Positions 1 through 12,600 of a stretch of DNA of 64,000 nucleotides are shown here, in pieces. The stretch is from contig JACGCN010000003.1 of assembly GCA_014905825.1 (NCBI GenBank), positions 434,001 to 498,000 of the forward strand. Reading direction: 5' to 3'. The stretch comes from Lyophyllum atratum. Its lineage: Eukaryota; Basidiomycota; Agaricomycetes; Agaricales; Lyophyllaceae. The position numbers and the translations under genes were made by a program. Positions within the stretch are counted from its first letter, which is position 1. Each line of letters starts with the position of its first letter. The notes below the pieces were generated by a model that searched no databases, was not told where the DNA came from, and saw only the letters and a list, made by a program, of their open reading frames with translations.

Positions 1-1027
1 GTGTTGGACAGCGGGGGTACATCGTCATCTTGAGACTCATATTGCTGTTTTTATGTGGTGAGCTACTTATCGATACTTGTTAACCTCTTAAGCTCAATGA
101 TAACAGCTTGTTTCCAGGTATATATGTACACCCACCGTTGTATCCTTGTATCCTGAGTATGTTGCACAACGTGCATCTCTCTCTTTAGTCCGGCAAGGCC
201 TGGAAAGTTCTAAACGCGTAGAAAGTTGTCGTCTTCCTTCATATGCCAAGCGGTGCTATTAATTTACAGACTGCTTGGAATGTACTCACTTCTATAACGA
301 AGTCTTTCTCCGAATCATTCTTCTGGAAGAAATTTTGGTGGGGATAGCGAAAGGCTATTCAGATGTGAAGAACCGGTGGTATAACGTTGGGAGGAATTCA
401 GTGCCACATTTCGCGCGTAGTGATAGTGATAGTGATATTACCCACGGGCGGTCCCGACGAGGAACATGTGGGGTTTCCGAGTCCGTACCACGTACATGCA
501 TCAAATGTACACTACAGACGCAAGCTAACCATTGCCGCTATGATATACGGAATGGCACGGGTTAGTGTAGCCACGCGGAATTCAACGAGATAGATGTGAA
601 TGTTTGATAACCAATAGTAGCGAAGAAGTGAGTTTGTTATATATGTACATACCCAGCGAAGAGAGGGCACAGATTGCGATCATGAAGGAGGAGGGAAATG
701 AAGGCGGACATGGCATGAAAGTGGTAAGGAATGAGTAAATCGGGGGGAAGTGCGAAGATGGTGGCAAGGAACTGCCGTCATCAAAACATGGGCACATAAG
801 GAAGGAGGGTGATTACCCAAAGTCAATCGACAGCAGTCCCCGGCCCTCCTGGCAGGACAGTACGGGTAAAACCCTGTGGGAGCCCTGGAGGATTTGTGGC
901 CCATGCATTGGACAATAGCGAAAGACATACAACCACTGTCGAGACATACATGTTCATTTACTATAACCAACAATTCTTTATACTGGCGTGAATAGTATCT
1001 CTGATGTGCCTTCATCTTCACAATGAT
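1..1027. other. Intergenic, no supported gene
   Basis: Only short overlapping open frames on both strands, none with a recognisable domain, good codon structure or a plausible splice partner. It is the 3' flank of the minus-strand oxygenase gene that ends at 1028. I see no terminal repeat of a transposon here. Confidence 0.5.
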
Positions 1028-4000
1028 CTATTTGCTCCAATATGCATTTCTACCTTCCCTTGTCCTTCTAGCCCTGTCGTACTTGTTTGCAGCAGCGAGG
1101 TTGGATTTCGTTTTGGTCAAATGGACGCCGCGGGAAATTCTTGCAACATCTGTGTCTTCCGTGTCTAGCTCGCTGCCAAGTAAGTGCAAGGGGTACTTTG
1201 AAGGCAACATGGTGCCATGGGCTTCTTCTCCTGCAAAAGACCTGTAATAAGATGATTAATAATGAGGTCTGACATATATTCTGAACAACGTACCACAATG
1301 AGTTGCCCCTAGCAACAAAGAAAATTCGATATTCGCCATAAATGAAACTGTATTCTTGTAACCTTTCATCAGCTTGCAGGTAAAACTGGGCACATAGACC
1401 GTGGAGACCCTCTTCATCCCTGTCGTGATGGATCGGGGCTGTGTAGTTTGAGCAAGAATAAAGCGTAGTGCCTGTTGTACCTAACAATTCTACCACGTCA
1501 TTATGCTTTCTGAGACGACGCGATATTCCCGGATGGACAGAGCGTGCAACTTCATCAAGTAGCAAGGTGTCCTGGGTATCGTTCAGAATCATGCTTTCAG
1601 AAGTAAAGCCGAATTGTACTTCTGCGTCATTGAATAATGCATTCATGCCATCTTCTGAATCTGCATCCATGCCATGATACATGGCATAGCCGTCCCCTGG
1701 ACGCCCCCCCATGGGGGCACGGGTACCGCGAGCCACCATTTTACCGTTCCCAAAGGCAGTGAATATTTTCCCCCTCTTCACCTGCGGCTTACATAGTAGT
1801 TGCTCGTGGTGTGAAATGAGCTTCTCGAGCGCATCGTCAGAAAAAGCCTTGTAGAGCCAAAAATCCAACTATCCCATAATCAGAATTGGCCCGGGCTCAC
1901 TCAGGCTGCGCAGATGTACAGTACTCACTGCAACTCCTTTTTCATCCTCCATTATATAAAGATGGCGGCCGCAATGCTTCAGGATCGCTTCATTCGGGCC
2001 ATATTCAGTCAATTTAAACTTGGCAGGGCTATATAGACCTGGGGTCTTATTCAAGTCAGAGGCCACCGTGTTTGATACCTGGTAGAAATATACGGTAAGA
2101 AAAATATCCTGCCAAAGTTTAAGATACGATGACTTTACCGATTTCGGTTTTAAACGGGCTTCCCCTTCAGCGTTCGTTATACCACAACCAAGATCCTCTT
2201 TTGGCCAAGGCATCTTGATAACAGGAATTATAGTCGTGCAACGTCTGGGTGTATCAAGGCCTTGGCATTTTTGGCAGTTCCAGTTCTTGACGACGTCGAC
2301 AGCAGAAAAACTGCTGGATTCGGAAGCCTGTGTGTTTATCACTGACTCGTAAACGATTCATGCTTCATGAGTCAAAAAAATTCACCTGTTGATGTTCACG
2401 GGCTTCTGCAGCCGTTTTTTGCCTCAACTCGCGGTATGCGACCGATCTTGCAACAATAGTCCTCAGTTTTGCATCGGCATACGTCTGCTCCATCTTCTTT
2501 GCATTTTTTACGTCGGTTCCCATTTGATTTAATGTTTCACGATAAATGTTCTTGATTTTACCTAGTTCGGTCCCTGAGACCTGAACGGACACGATTAGTA
2601 GCCAAAACGCAGTATTATGGGGCCAACTCGGATAGAGCCAATCTCACATCATAGCCTTTATGCTCCAGGGCATACCCTAACCATCTCTCAAAAGCATTCA
2701 CAAAGTTTTCCTGGCTCAACAGGAAAAAGACAGCCTGGGGGTATGCAAGAGTTGGGATGAGGTCTGGATCTTTTTTAAGCGCTTTGATTAGATCTTTTCC
2801 AGATGAGATCCTCCGCTGCGAAATAAAGACATTCAACGCTCAACGTGGGATCATTTCGGGTCCAGAGCACACTCACAACTACTCTGAGATTCCTGAACCC
2901 AGGAAAGACTTCATGGTCTTCTGTGGGTGTTTTGATAGAAGTCCAGTTCTTAGCCTCTAGGTGTGGCGTCCACGATTCCAAGACAATAGCAAGTGACTCA
3001 GAAATACAATGTTTCCTGTGAAGGGAAGCCATGTGGGGAGAGTCCCAAGCTACGAGGCCTCGAGGATCCGACCATATTCGAATCATCTCCGCCAGTCCGG
3101 AACGCTGATTTTGACTCATGAATAGCATCATGGATAGCAGCACTTAAGACACCGTACCTTGACTGAAATAAACCACTCTGGTTCGCGGAAGTGGACAGGC
3201 CCTACCTGTCGTACCTCTCTGAGCACGCGGACGACTACGTCGTATAGCAGGTCGTAGTCTTCTTTTGCCAAGGCTGGATCTTTTCCTTTTGGCATCTGTA
3301 AATATCGTTAGACCAAAGAAAAAAGACAAGAGTGAAGCAAGAGGATGATGTTTACTATTCGTGATCGGTAGGCCGTGTCCAGTTCACGAGCCCATTGAGT
3401 ACATTTATACGTGTAATGCTGTTTTGTGAGTACCCTATTCCAAAGGACCTTTCCCATTTCAAGAACAGGCATTGCGTCAGCCCGCTCGAAGCTTGGGTTC
3501 AACTCTACAAAAGTCGCTGGGCCCGTTCGAGGACGTTTCCTCCTTGGAGACGTTTGAGATTGTAGCTGGGGCTCCACGAAGTGCACAAGATCCTCTAGAT
3601 CTGAGTCCAGTAATTCGGGTGGACTTGGCGTCAGAGGAGAAGGTGGCAGCGAAGTGCTATGAGAGGGTGTCATGGGCCTCGACCACGAGGAAGAGATGCC
3701 TCCCTCAGCGACTTCCCCCGTGGCTTCAACTTGTCGTTCAAGTTCGTCCTCTGTAATTGAAACCAGGTAGTTATGCTGGTGTGATTGCAAATCACTATTT
3801 GCCTTTTAATTTTGTCTACTCAACTTCGAGTTGCTCTGTTATGTTTTCGGCTGGCAGTGCGTACCTTCTGCTTGAGTATATGCATCTGCACGCGGCAGAG
3901 TATTTCCAGAGCAGCTTCCTCCATTTGTAGTTTCATAAATAATGATGTTTCGATGACTGTGTTGATAAGACTCTTTATGTCTAAGTATCCTTCGCAATCC

Positions 4001-4430
4001 TCCCCCACGCAGGCCTTTAACCATTGCTTGGCCTTCTCAACCTGATTTGATCCATTTGATCATTGACTTTCATACCGCAATTTAGCTTCCTATAATGCTC
4101 ACATTGTCTTCCTCCAATCGGATCTTGCCAAAGACTTCGTTTTGCCATCGAGCGGCCAACGAGCGGGTCTCAAGGAAAGGTTTCTCCATATACCACGAGA
4201 ATTCTTCATTGAGGATGTTTTCAAGCCGGGCGGAGAACCCACCGACTGGCAGGAGACTAGGAATTTCACGGAATATGTGTGGTGGCCGCATAACTGCTAG
4301 TATGTCAGTGGAGGTGGGCTGTTATCTGCCAGTGAGTGGCGAGTACACCTTCAACTTGAAGTCACGGTGGAATGATCTTCCATCAGAGTCAGACACATTA
4401 CCCACGGTGCTTAGCCTACTATTTTCAAGT
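1028..4430 (-). CDS. TET/JBP-like Fe(II)/2-oxoglutarate dioxygenase, multi-exon
   Basis: The catalytic core lies in the two 3'-terminal exons. The exon at about 1868-1260 carries P-I-H-H-D-R-D (near 1410-1440), matching the P-x-H-x-D-x-D iron-binding signature of basidiomycete TET/JBP proteins, followed by an aromatic segment ending N-S-L-W. An intron with clean GT...AG (about 1224-1273) then joins this Trp to S-F-A-G-E-E-A-H-G-T-M-L-P-S, which supplies the second metal His (H-G-T, near 1208-1219). Upstream exons follow with 50-90 bp introns: one with a Cys pair W-N-C-Q-K-C (2342-1869), a basic Arg/Lys-rich segment (about 3300-3170), a Ser/Pro-rich acidic linker (3740-3350) and helical segments (4291-3820). 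Family members oxidise 5-methylcytosine in DNA, and in mushrooms the family is expanded and linked to KDZ transposons (Iyer et al.). No KDZ transposase is seen here. The 5' end is uncertain: the open frame reaches about 4430 without a clear start Met, so the gene may be 5'-truncated. No disabling stop is needed in the core. Confidence 0.72.
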
Positions 4431-6472
4431 TGGCATGGTCGTTAATGGTCAGGCTCCGAAGGATTTTAAGTTGCAGCACAGCTCAAGGACGATGAGGTCG
4501 CCCCGGACACAAACCCTCACGCTCGCGGACTCGGCCACCCGACCGTGACGGCAGTCTAACCCAGGATAGTGCATGCAAGTGAAAACATGCACGCACGGAT
4601 TGAACTTGAAAGTACATATGGTGCATCGGAGAGGACGGGCGGAATTCCAGGTGTGTTCAAGTGATGATTCGAGACTCCTATGTTGACTGACTTAGATGCC
4701 GGGTAGCTAACCCTTTCGACGGCCGATTATCAATGCCTACATGCAAGGATCTCATTGGTCGTTCGAACTTGAAGACTAATGGACGTACTCGTGTAGATTA
4801 TCGAGGATATGCTAAGTACAGAAAGGCGTCTCTATTGCATACGCCCATCGCTAATTCTACATTATGGGCACAGATTCACTACGTTTGATACAACCGCCGA
4901 CCCCCTGTAATATGCAGGCGCTCTCCTTCCTCTTTCCTCAACGCTCCACATCACCCCTGATCCGAGTTGAACTGTCGGGTCTTTTCCAGCGAGAACTGGA
5001 CAGGGGGAGAAATTCGAAAATTCCTCATCGCCGACTGTGACACCTCTGAACCCTCCTCATCTTCATTGTCATCTTTCACCTCGACAACCTCCATGTTTGA
5101 GTTGGCAGTTGCCACCTTCCCTAGATTGTCTGTTCGGGTTGCACTCGGGCTGTTGTCATCGGACGGCAGCAATCTCTGTTGTCAGGCGGCGAGATAATAT
5201 TTTCCCTCGTGGAATCCAGGCTGTTGCACAAAGCGACAAGGTATGTCAGTTTTGCACTGTTCTGGGGGATAGCCGTATGTCTAAAGAACGATGTAATAGG
5301 ATACTGTAACGAGTCTCCTGTACTCGACTGGTACTGAGCTCGAGCCTAGAGGTTGAACGTTCTGAATATTCTCCTCTTCGTCCCATCCTTCCCAGCCAGT
5401 GAAAGTTGCTGTCATTCAAGTCGGAGGAGCCCTGTATGCATTTTGGGAAGACGCTGAATCTTACCGTACTACCGTACTGCCGTCACTGTGAGTTGTCATG
5501 ATTCTCCGAGTTATGACACGTCACGCTCTCAACTGACGTTCTCCTTCTTTCTAATTAGCTCGACCTATTCTCTCGGCTGCCTTACGCGGAGGTACCTTCA
5601 ATGTATATATGCATAGTCAGCACCGACAATTTCAAATCGAAATAAGAATTCGAGAACCTCAAATGTATGAATGTCCAGTATGAATGGCCAGTTTTGTTCA
5701 GTGCGTTCGAGTTTCCTCTCATGTGAACTGTAGACCCTAATGCTAGATCCAGGTCCCTATAAACTTGATGGGTACCATTGCCTACAGCAACTTCGCTCTG
5801 GTGGTGTAGAGGTCGAGGTACGATCTACACGCCGCTAGTTCTGCAATGAGCTTTATTGAACATCTGCAGAATCCGTCGCAAACTCGTGAGTATCTCTCTC
5901 CCTTTCTCAGTCTATGAAGCTTGCAATAACGTCTGCACCTTTTCTTTCTAGGTCACAGGCTGTAATTGAATGTAACACTAGTAGTGGAAGAATCGCACAA
6001 GCACCCCGTTGGCAAGCAACCGACATCATGGTCGCCTCTACCGGGCTGCTGCTCGACCAAAGGGTGTGGCAGCACTCAGCACGGCGGCACGCATGCATGT
6101 ACCCTCGGAGCCGCCACCCGCACCTGCGGGTCCGACAGGACGAGATATCTTTACTATGTATGTAGTAGAAGTGACACAACTAGAGTCATCCCACAGGGTC
6201 AAGTCGGTTAGACATGAAGCCCGTCATGAAACAACCAAATCTGAGTTAGTAATGAAGCCCGTCATGAAACAACCAAATCTGGATAGTTACACTGGCCTTG
6301 ATAGGTCCCTTTGACTGACCCTTTTAAAGCGTGCTTTACAAGCCCGCTATATAGGAAAAGTCCCCCAATTTTTACGTCACACCATCTCCCTGTTCCAAGT
6401 TCTTGTCCAATGTGAGCTTTCTACATTTCCTTCATTGTTCAATCAGAATTTAGTATTCGGATCTGTAGGGCG
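4431..6472. other. Intergenic, no supported gene
   Basis: About 2 kb with only short, unlinked open frames on both strands. A weak two-exon candidate starts with M-S-F-I-E-H-L-Q at 5846 and has a good donor at about 5885, but it stops soon after the acceptor, so I do not call it. The segment contains one short direct repeat, listed separately. Confidence 0.45.
6214..6281. repeat. Two-copy direct repeat, about 30 bp, period 38
   Basis: The motif beginning ATGAAGCCCGTCATGAAAC occurs at 6214 and again at 6252 with the same 3' extension. The copies are essentially identical, so the duplication looks recent. Function unknown. Confidence 0.8.
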
Positions 6473-6748
6473 ATGATACCACAAACCGATAGTACCTCAA
6501 AGCCTCAGCCTCCAATCCAACAGACTGCCAGCAATGACTTCGTCATCCAGTTGAAGGGGTTATTAGGGGATGACATATTTCGTTCAATTCCTCCATTCTC
6601 CATACCTGGTGACCAACCTCAGTGGAACATGGTGGAAGCATTGATCTCAAAGACATGCTTCAATTGTCGTTCCACTACCCGGCATCTCTCCACTCAGGCC
6701 ACCAGCGCAGCAAAACATATGTCTCCTCACTTAACCCCTGCCAGTTGA
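6473..6748 (+). CDS. Possible small protein, 91 aa, unrecognised
   Basis: An open frame starting M-I-P-Q-T-D-S with a Gln/Ser/Pro-rich N-terminus and a helical L-K-G-L-L-G-D-D-I-F-R-S segment. A pyrimidine-rich stretch precedes it (about 6380-6440). It could be the first exon of a longer gene, because sequence in another frame stays open to about 6831. I recognise no family. The call rests only on reading-frame length and composition and could be chance. Confidence 0.2.
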   Translation: MIPQTDSTSKPQPPIQQTASNDFVIQLKGLLGDDIFRSIPPFSIPGDQPQWNMVEALISKTCFNCRSTTRHLSTQATSAAKHMSPHLTPAS

Positions 6749-7620
6749 CGCGGTACAGCACGGATGACCATGGGGGTATTGGATGTTTTGAATCAAGGCT
6801 GGGTGCGGTCAGTTCGACAAGGAGCTACTGATCAATACATGCGTGTAGAACAGTGTACATAGATTTTAGGTCGTACTGTGTTGAATAGTCGCTTAGTACA
6901 TCATGATTATATTTATTCAAGCTCTAATTACCTTAAAGAGACCCAAAAACATATTGCATTCGCGAATCGGGCATGTGCCGTAGTCCCAAGCGGCTTTTAG
7001 TGAGCCATCCGAGTCTGTTCGAAGTTCGGCTGTGACTTATATCTCATGTCAGGTTCCTTGAAGTCGTTATGTTCCCCCAAACAAAAGCCTCGCCATGAAG
7101 GAGGGCTGGACAGTTGCACTGATTTGAGTCATTTGTTTGGTTTCGAGCCTGACATCCGAATCGTGCCGCTGCCTCTTCAAGCAACTCTCGAGGTCTCACG
7201 GTTCTACTAGTAGAGTGTTGCCAGAATCTACCAGACGACGGTCATTGACTCGGAAATCAAATCTTCGTATTCGACCGTGTCGGCATATAGTAATCGCGGG
7301 CGTCATCGCGTTTCTGGTTGCTTTCCCTTAGTGAGTGGACCTACTGAATTACACCACACAGGCGGCTAGCAACATCCTTTCTGACCTCAACTGCTCCGAG
7401 TCGACTCCGTGTCATCGCATGCTGACGAGATAGCCATCTCGGAGTTACTGGGTTACTCGGACATATGTGTAATCACTGAGTACCTCCCAGCTGGCAGGCA
7501 GTGGCAGGCTTCTGTACGTCAAAGCTCTCTAGTCAACTTTACTATCATGTTGATGAACTTACACTAAAGGTATGAAACTGACTATGTAATCCTTGCCGGT
7601 AGTGCCCATCTTGTTGTCGC
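6749..7620. other. Intergenic, nothing recognised
   Basis: Short open frames only (for example 7137-7331, plus), with no domain, repeat or plausible exon chain that I can support. Confidence 0.4.
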
Positions 7621-8561
7621 TCACTCTATGTCTTCGTCACTACTATCATCTAGAGTAAGGTCCACAACCATCTTTTTAGGAATCGCCGGCAATAAGCATG
7701 TATGACGAGGAAATGCATCTTTGGTCATCAACCAGTGGCACGACCGGCACTGGACGAACATGGTGGAAAAGACGTCATCCGGAAGCCCAGGCATGGACGG
7801 ATCGTCGAGCTGCATGAGAAGGCCAAATGTCGACGGTGGACGATTTTTCGGTCGCTGGTACGCCACAGAGACTCCTATGGCGCCTACTCAGCAAGGTGTC
7901 TCAAGTAGAACCGTAAGTCAATATATACCATCGTAAGAGCTTGAACCTTCATGTTGAAGATTCTCCGTAGCATCGGAATGGGATGCATTGTCGTCTAAAT
8001 CTTCGTCAAGCCTTTGGTGAGCTTTCTCGCCTGATTGAAGCTATATATTGACTTACCTCGCACCCCGTACTTCCTCAAAGGCATTGCTTCTGACATGTAG
8101 ATCTTGTCAACATTGACTGTATTCGTTAGCAAGAGGTAAGTCAGAGAATCCAAAATCAGGCTAACACCTCACCTGAATATCCACATCGATTATTTGCACA
8201 GACGATGCTGAAGGATTTATCCTGCGTTGAAGAGAAGACGGCTTCCCTACGACCAATAGTCGTATCATCCAGCACAGGGCAAAGGCAGGAAGGAGCACAA
8301 AAGTTATGAGTTCTACGGTAAGCAAAAATGTCCTCGGGTTTAACGCGGTTGCCATTTGAATAAATGGGCCTAGAGAGCTGGAACTAAGTCAGTGAAATGG
8401 TAATGTATTGCCGTATCGCACCAGGACCAGGAAAAAAGGCCCTTCCTTCTGGCGTCGTATTGGAGAATCTGAGGAGACTTCGAGTTTGCGTGACGTGTAA
8501 TACGTTCCCGAAATTCTTGGACAGCATCGAGGGCACTTGTCGAGGTCGATGAAGGAAACAT
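7621..8561 (-). CDS. Small zinc-knuckle protein with C-terminal SUMO-interaction-like motif
   Basis: The last exon (about 7880-7621) encodes C-R-S-C-H-W-L-M-T-K-D-A-F-P-R-H-T-C, a CxxC...HxC zinc-knuckle-like pattern, and ends V-V-D-L-T-L-D-D-S-S-D-E-D. That is a hydrophobic V-x-L-x-L core followed by acids, the form of a SUMO-interaction motif. Reading upstream with ordinary short introns adds an acidic exon (E-K-A-H-Q-R-L-D-E-D-L-D-D, about 8020-7930), an exon with V-N-V-D-K-I-Y-M-S-E-A-M (about 8110-8060) and one ending I-I-D-V-D-I-Q before a GTGAGG donor (about 8178). The proposed first exon from Met 8561 (M-F-P-S-S-T-S-T-S) and the hydrophobic segment at 8340-8260 are less certain. No enzyme domain is seen. 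Zinc and SUMO binding are inferred from motif shape only. Confidence 0.5.
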
Positions 8562-9658
8562 TGTCGGTGAGTTCTGGGATTAGCAGCCCATCCTTACCAT
8601 GTTTTATAATAAATGGTTAATCAGGGACGCCTGACTCCTCTTCAAGTTTGTTGAATTGCCCATATGTAGCAAGCGTCCAAGACTATGTTGCCCCAATACC
8701 TACCTTTTTACCCCTGGAAACAAGTCGGTTGCGAAGCCTCCGGTCCCACTGGCAATGTTATGGCCCTTATTCGCTCGCCTGATACCGCTGCCCATGATTA
8801 CAGAGCGGCGCCAACTAATTCAAATATGGATCATTCTTGCAAAGCCGTTACATCTCAATGCTCATGGCCTTGTATGCGGCCCGGGCGTCATCAACGATAC
8901 TTTCATTTGTTTCGACTTTGCCTCCAAAGCCTCCCATCCCTACAGTTCAGTTGCTGGCCGCTACGGCTCCACTGACGCCACCATTTCAGACCAAGTCCGG
9001 ATGTATCCAAAATTGGGTCATTCTGACAAAACCTTTACGTCTCCTGGTTTGTAAATAAATACTTTCCATTCAATGCTCTCTCGAAGTTATACCAAACGGG
9101 TCAGTAAGCGGTGGTTTTTGATGACAGCAGTTACCCCATCTTGCCTTCGATACAGCAACAGTCAACGTGCAGCAAACAAGGTGCCCCCGAAATTGCGTGG
9201 ATCTCCGGGACCGAATCCCCGCGATGTACGACTGCTCTATTGGCGCGACCCATGACAGGTTGTTACCAAATACAGTTCATTTTCTGTTATGTATCAGCCC
9301 TGTGCATCAGTTGTATCTACCCCATCTATACAACATCTTCTCCTATGGGATACTAGTTCATACGGACTCGGACGCAACATCACTGTCCAAAGATGGTCTG
9401 TCCCAAACATTATCCGAAAGAGTAGTGATGAATCCACAAAAAGTTAGTACGTAATGAAGCCGATCTCCATTTGCAGACCCTTGCGTAAAAATGCTAACGC
9501 CTCAACCCGTTCAAAAATGATCAATTGCAGATATTGCGTGTTTGAAGTGAAAGAGGAGGAAAAGTATAAAAGGCCCCTAACGGTTCATGTTCGTATAGAC
9601 CCCAATCAAGACCTCCACTGTGACACGAGGAACTCCCCGCTGCCCCGATATCACTGTC
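8562..9658. other. Intergenic with weak internal repetition
   Basis: This is the 5' flank of the DUF6698-like gene. Plus-strand translations near 8740-8870 and 8950-9050 share a weak pattern (I-W-I-I-L-A-K-P-L versus N-W-V-I-L-T-K-P-L) about 175 bp apart, suggesting an old tandem duplication. No gene can be assembled with confidence. Confidence 0.35.
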
Positions 9659-12600
9659 ATGCCTTCAGAAGACGCATCAGAGACTGTCTTGGGGCGCCGT
9701 CCACGCGAAAACTCACTTCAATTCGGGCCTAGGAAAAAGGCGTAAGTGTCCTCATCAGTTTTCACGTGGTGTGCACTTCTGAGATGCGTGTAGAACTTCG
9801 GCAGATCCTCTAGTTGGCCATGGTCGTCATTTCGGTCGCACCGTCCATGCTCTATGCCGGATCCACACCTTGATTAACAACGGAATGAAACATGAGGTCG
9901 ACTACAACAAAAACCCAGAACATCCGTTTTCTATTCAGTTCGTTCTCTTATCTACATGTGCAGCATCGTCATCAACGCGCTTCATTTCTAGAGAACAACG
10001 TGAGTATCTGGTGTATCGGCAGCTTCTCCAGATAGTGCCTGGCTTTGAAGAACGTTTGTATGATGGGTCACCAGAAGAGATTCAACATCTCGCCGATATG
10101 GTAAGCAACATCGGTCAATCTCGATTTTTATCTATGCCTGCTCATCCTAATATTTCAAGATTCAAAAAGGATCTTCCAATGCGAGATCCGACGACACCAA
10201 GAGTCTGAAGGGAGCCATCCTCGACTGGATCACTCAAACAGGTGGTACCCTGACACCAAAACTATCACGTAATGTCAAGCACGATCGTGGATTTAACCAT
10301 CCTTGCACCGGTGCTCTCTTATGTCCCGTCAACTTGAAGTGGTCGGATGAACAGTGAGTCCCAAGTTATAGCTGGCGAGGAACCTAGATAAAACAAGATC
10401 TGCATAGGATCAAAGACCAGCTAAAATCAGGGGAACTCACGACCGCAGGCGATCAATGGCCAACTTTCCTCTTCCACGGATATATCTATCATCCGGAGGA
10501 TCCCTGGAATGGGCTGTTTCGCAGCTCTCTTTTAGTCACGGTATTGTTAGTGTTCTGAAGTCCGGTCCGGTCCGGTTTTTTGCACCTTGAAGGCTTGAAC
10601 CGGGGACCGCCCGGTTACAAAATATTCAGATTTTGCTTTAACCGGGGACCGCGCGTCATAACCGGTTATCTGACCGGTTTTGACCGTCATCCCCAGTCAA
10701 AATCGGACATGTTCGCCTCGGCTTGGAGCGGTTACCATCGGTTTGACCGACGGCAACCGACACAAACAGAAATCCGGACTGGAGCAGATGAAAATCTGCT
10801 TGGATCTGCTCCCATATGCCATTTACACATATTTTTCGGCTCCTGTATGTCGAGGTCTGTTGAGATTGGTGCTCTTATTGAAAGGGGGATGGAACCAATA
10901 AATCTGGTTTCATTGCATCGTACTACCGAAAATAGTAATAGAAAAGTCGCTTCGAGGCTGCTGCAAGGGCGCGACGATGCAACTCGACCGCCCGCAAGAC
11001 GGACAACGATATCACCATACCGCCATCGCTAACAAACCCATGTCGCCAACGACATCAAACTCCGGCCGCAGCTCGCGCCCACGCAATATCAACGTCAAAC
11101 CTAGCCCATCGTGTGCAGAGCCGTCATGCACTCTTCTTGGCAGCGAGCATCTCGGTGCGCAGCTTTTTCCAATGCTGCGAACCGTGTCAAAACATGGCCT
11201 GATGGATAGATGAAGCCCCTTACAAGTTTTTCCACTTCAGAGAGTGCTTCGAAGGCGGCCTTGACTTCCGGTTTCGTGGGTCGGACGTGTGTTTTGAAGT
11301 ACTCGGTACCAAAAAGGTTCCTATAGAGTTGTAGATGCCGTTAGTCCCAATAGCAATAACATACTTGTCGACTCACAATTCAGAACAGCTTGTTTTCGAA
11401 GGTTTGAAGAGCGCAGAAGCAGCAGTGGACTGGCCTGGCTCCGACGGCGCGGAGGAGGCCATAACAGCAGGAGACGGAGACGACGAGATCGCGGCAGTTG
11501 ATGGGCCCGTGGTTGAAGATGACGGAGTTGTGGTTGTCGATGCACCCGGGTGTGATGTCGTGGAAATTGTCCCGGCTGTCTGGACCGAGTTCGATGAAGG
11601 TGCATCGTGGGGCAGATGGCCAGTCGTGCTGACACCGATGAAACCGTCCCTCGATGTATCTAACCGAATGTCAGCTGGAAGCCATTTCGGGATGGAAATA
11701 TCATACCGTTCGACGATGGCGTCGGGTCCGAACGTCCATTGAGGGCAACAATCCGTGAGGTAGGCCGATCAGAAGGAGGGGCTGGGTCGCTGTGATTGAA
11801 GAGGTGTATTAGACAGCGCACATCTTCTAGCGTAGAAATCTGAAGTACTCACAACGGGTCTACGAGACGGAACTTCGAAAACGAGTGCCACACAAGCCTG
11901 AGTCTTTAAATATGCATCATATGAAACTGGAGGGCTCACCGCGGTCTTAGTACATGTATCTGCTGCTACTAATCCTCCGTTTGTGTGAGCTTGCCCAGAG
12001 TGCGACACACTAGAAGGCATGACCGAAGTTCCCGCAGGCATTTCATCTAGCGCCTCTGGGATAGTGACATGGGATCCTGGTACATGGGAGGAAGTCGGGC
12101 CTTCGTTTGCGGGAGCTGATGATGCTGCCGATATTCCAAGAGAGCCTGGTTCCGCATGTATAAAGAGAGTGGAAGCGTCCGCTGTGCTCAAGGGCGAGTT
12201 TGACAGGAGAGGGTCGATGACAAGCTGGTCAGGTTGAGGGCGGGGCGGTGGCGACGGTGTGTGCACGTCAGTGTTGATAGGCACAGCACTCTCTGGCACT
12301 AGCAGACTGGCAGTCGTGGAGAGAATCTGCTGAGAAGAAGCCGCCTGATGCGATCGATGTAAAAGGAGTTAGCTAAGCGAAGTCGTGTATTGATCGGTGG
12401 ACTTACGATGTCTTCCTTTGTTTTCTTCGTCTGCTTTGCAGGACCCGTTGACGACGTTGGTGGATCTTTGCGTTTCGACGTGCCCTGCGCCCCCTTGTCA
12501 GACTCGACTTCACCTGGCTCGATCTTGACAGCATCACCCGGTTCACACTTGACAGCATCGCCGGTTCCCCCCATATCCTTCCTTCCTCGGGCCCACCCTG

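Noticed and set aside
9659..10540. DUF6698-like gene as a truncated pseudogene cut off by the transposon
   Set aside because: The missing downstream exons are present at 18426-18554, 23725-23870 and 23931-24057 in the right order, frame and strand, with splice sites.
11335..11742. 135-aa plus-strand frame inside the transposon
   Set aside because: Antisense to the Ser/Thr-rich linker of the minus-strand companion gene, which continues in frame across an intron to the terminal exon.
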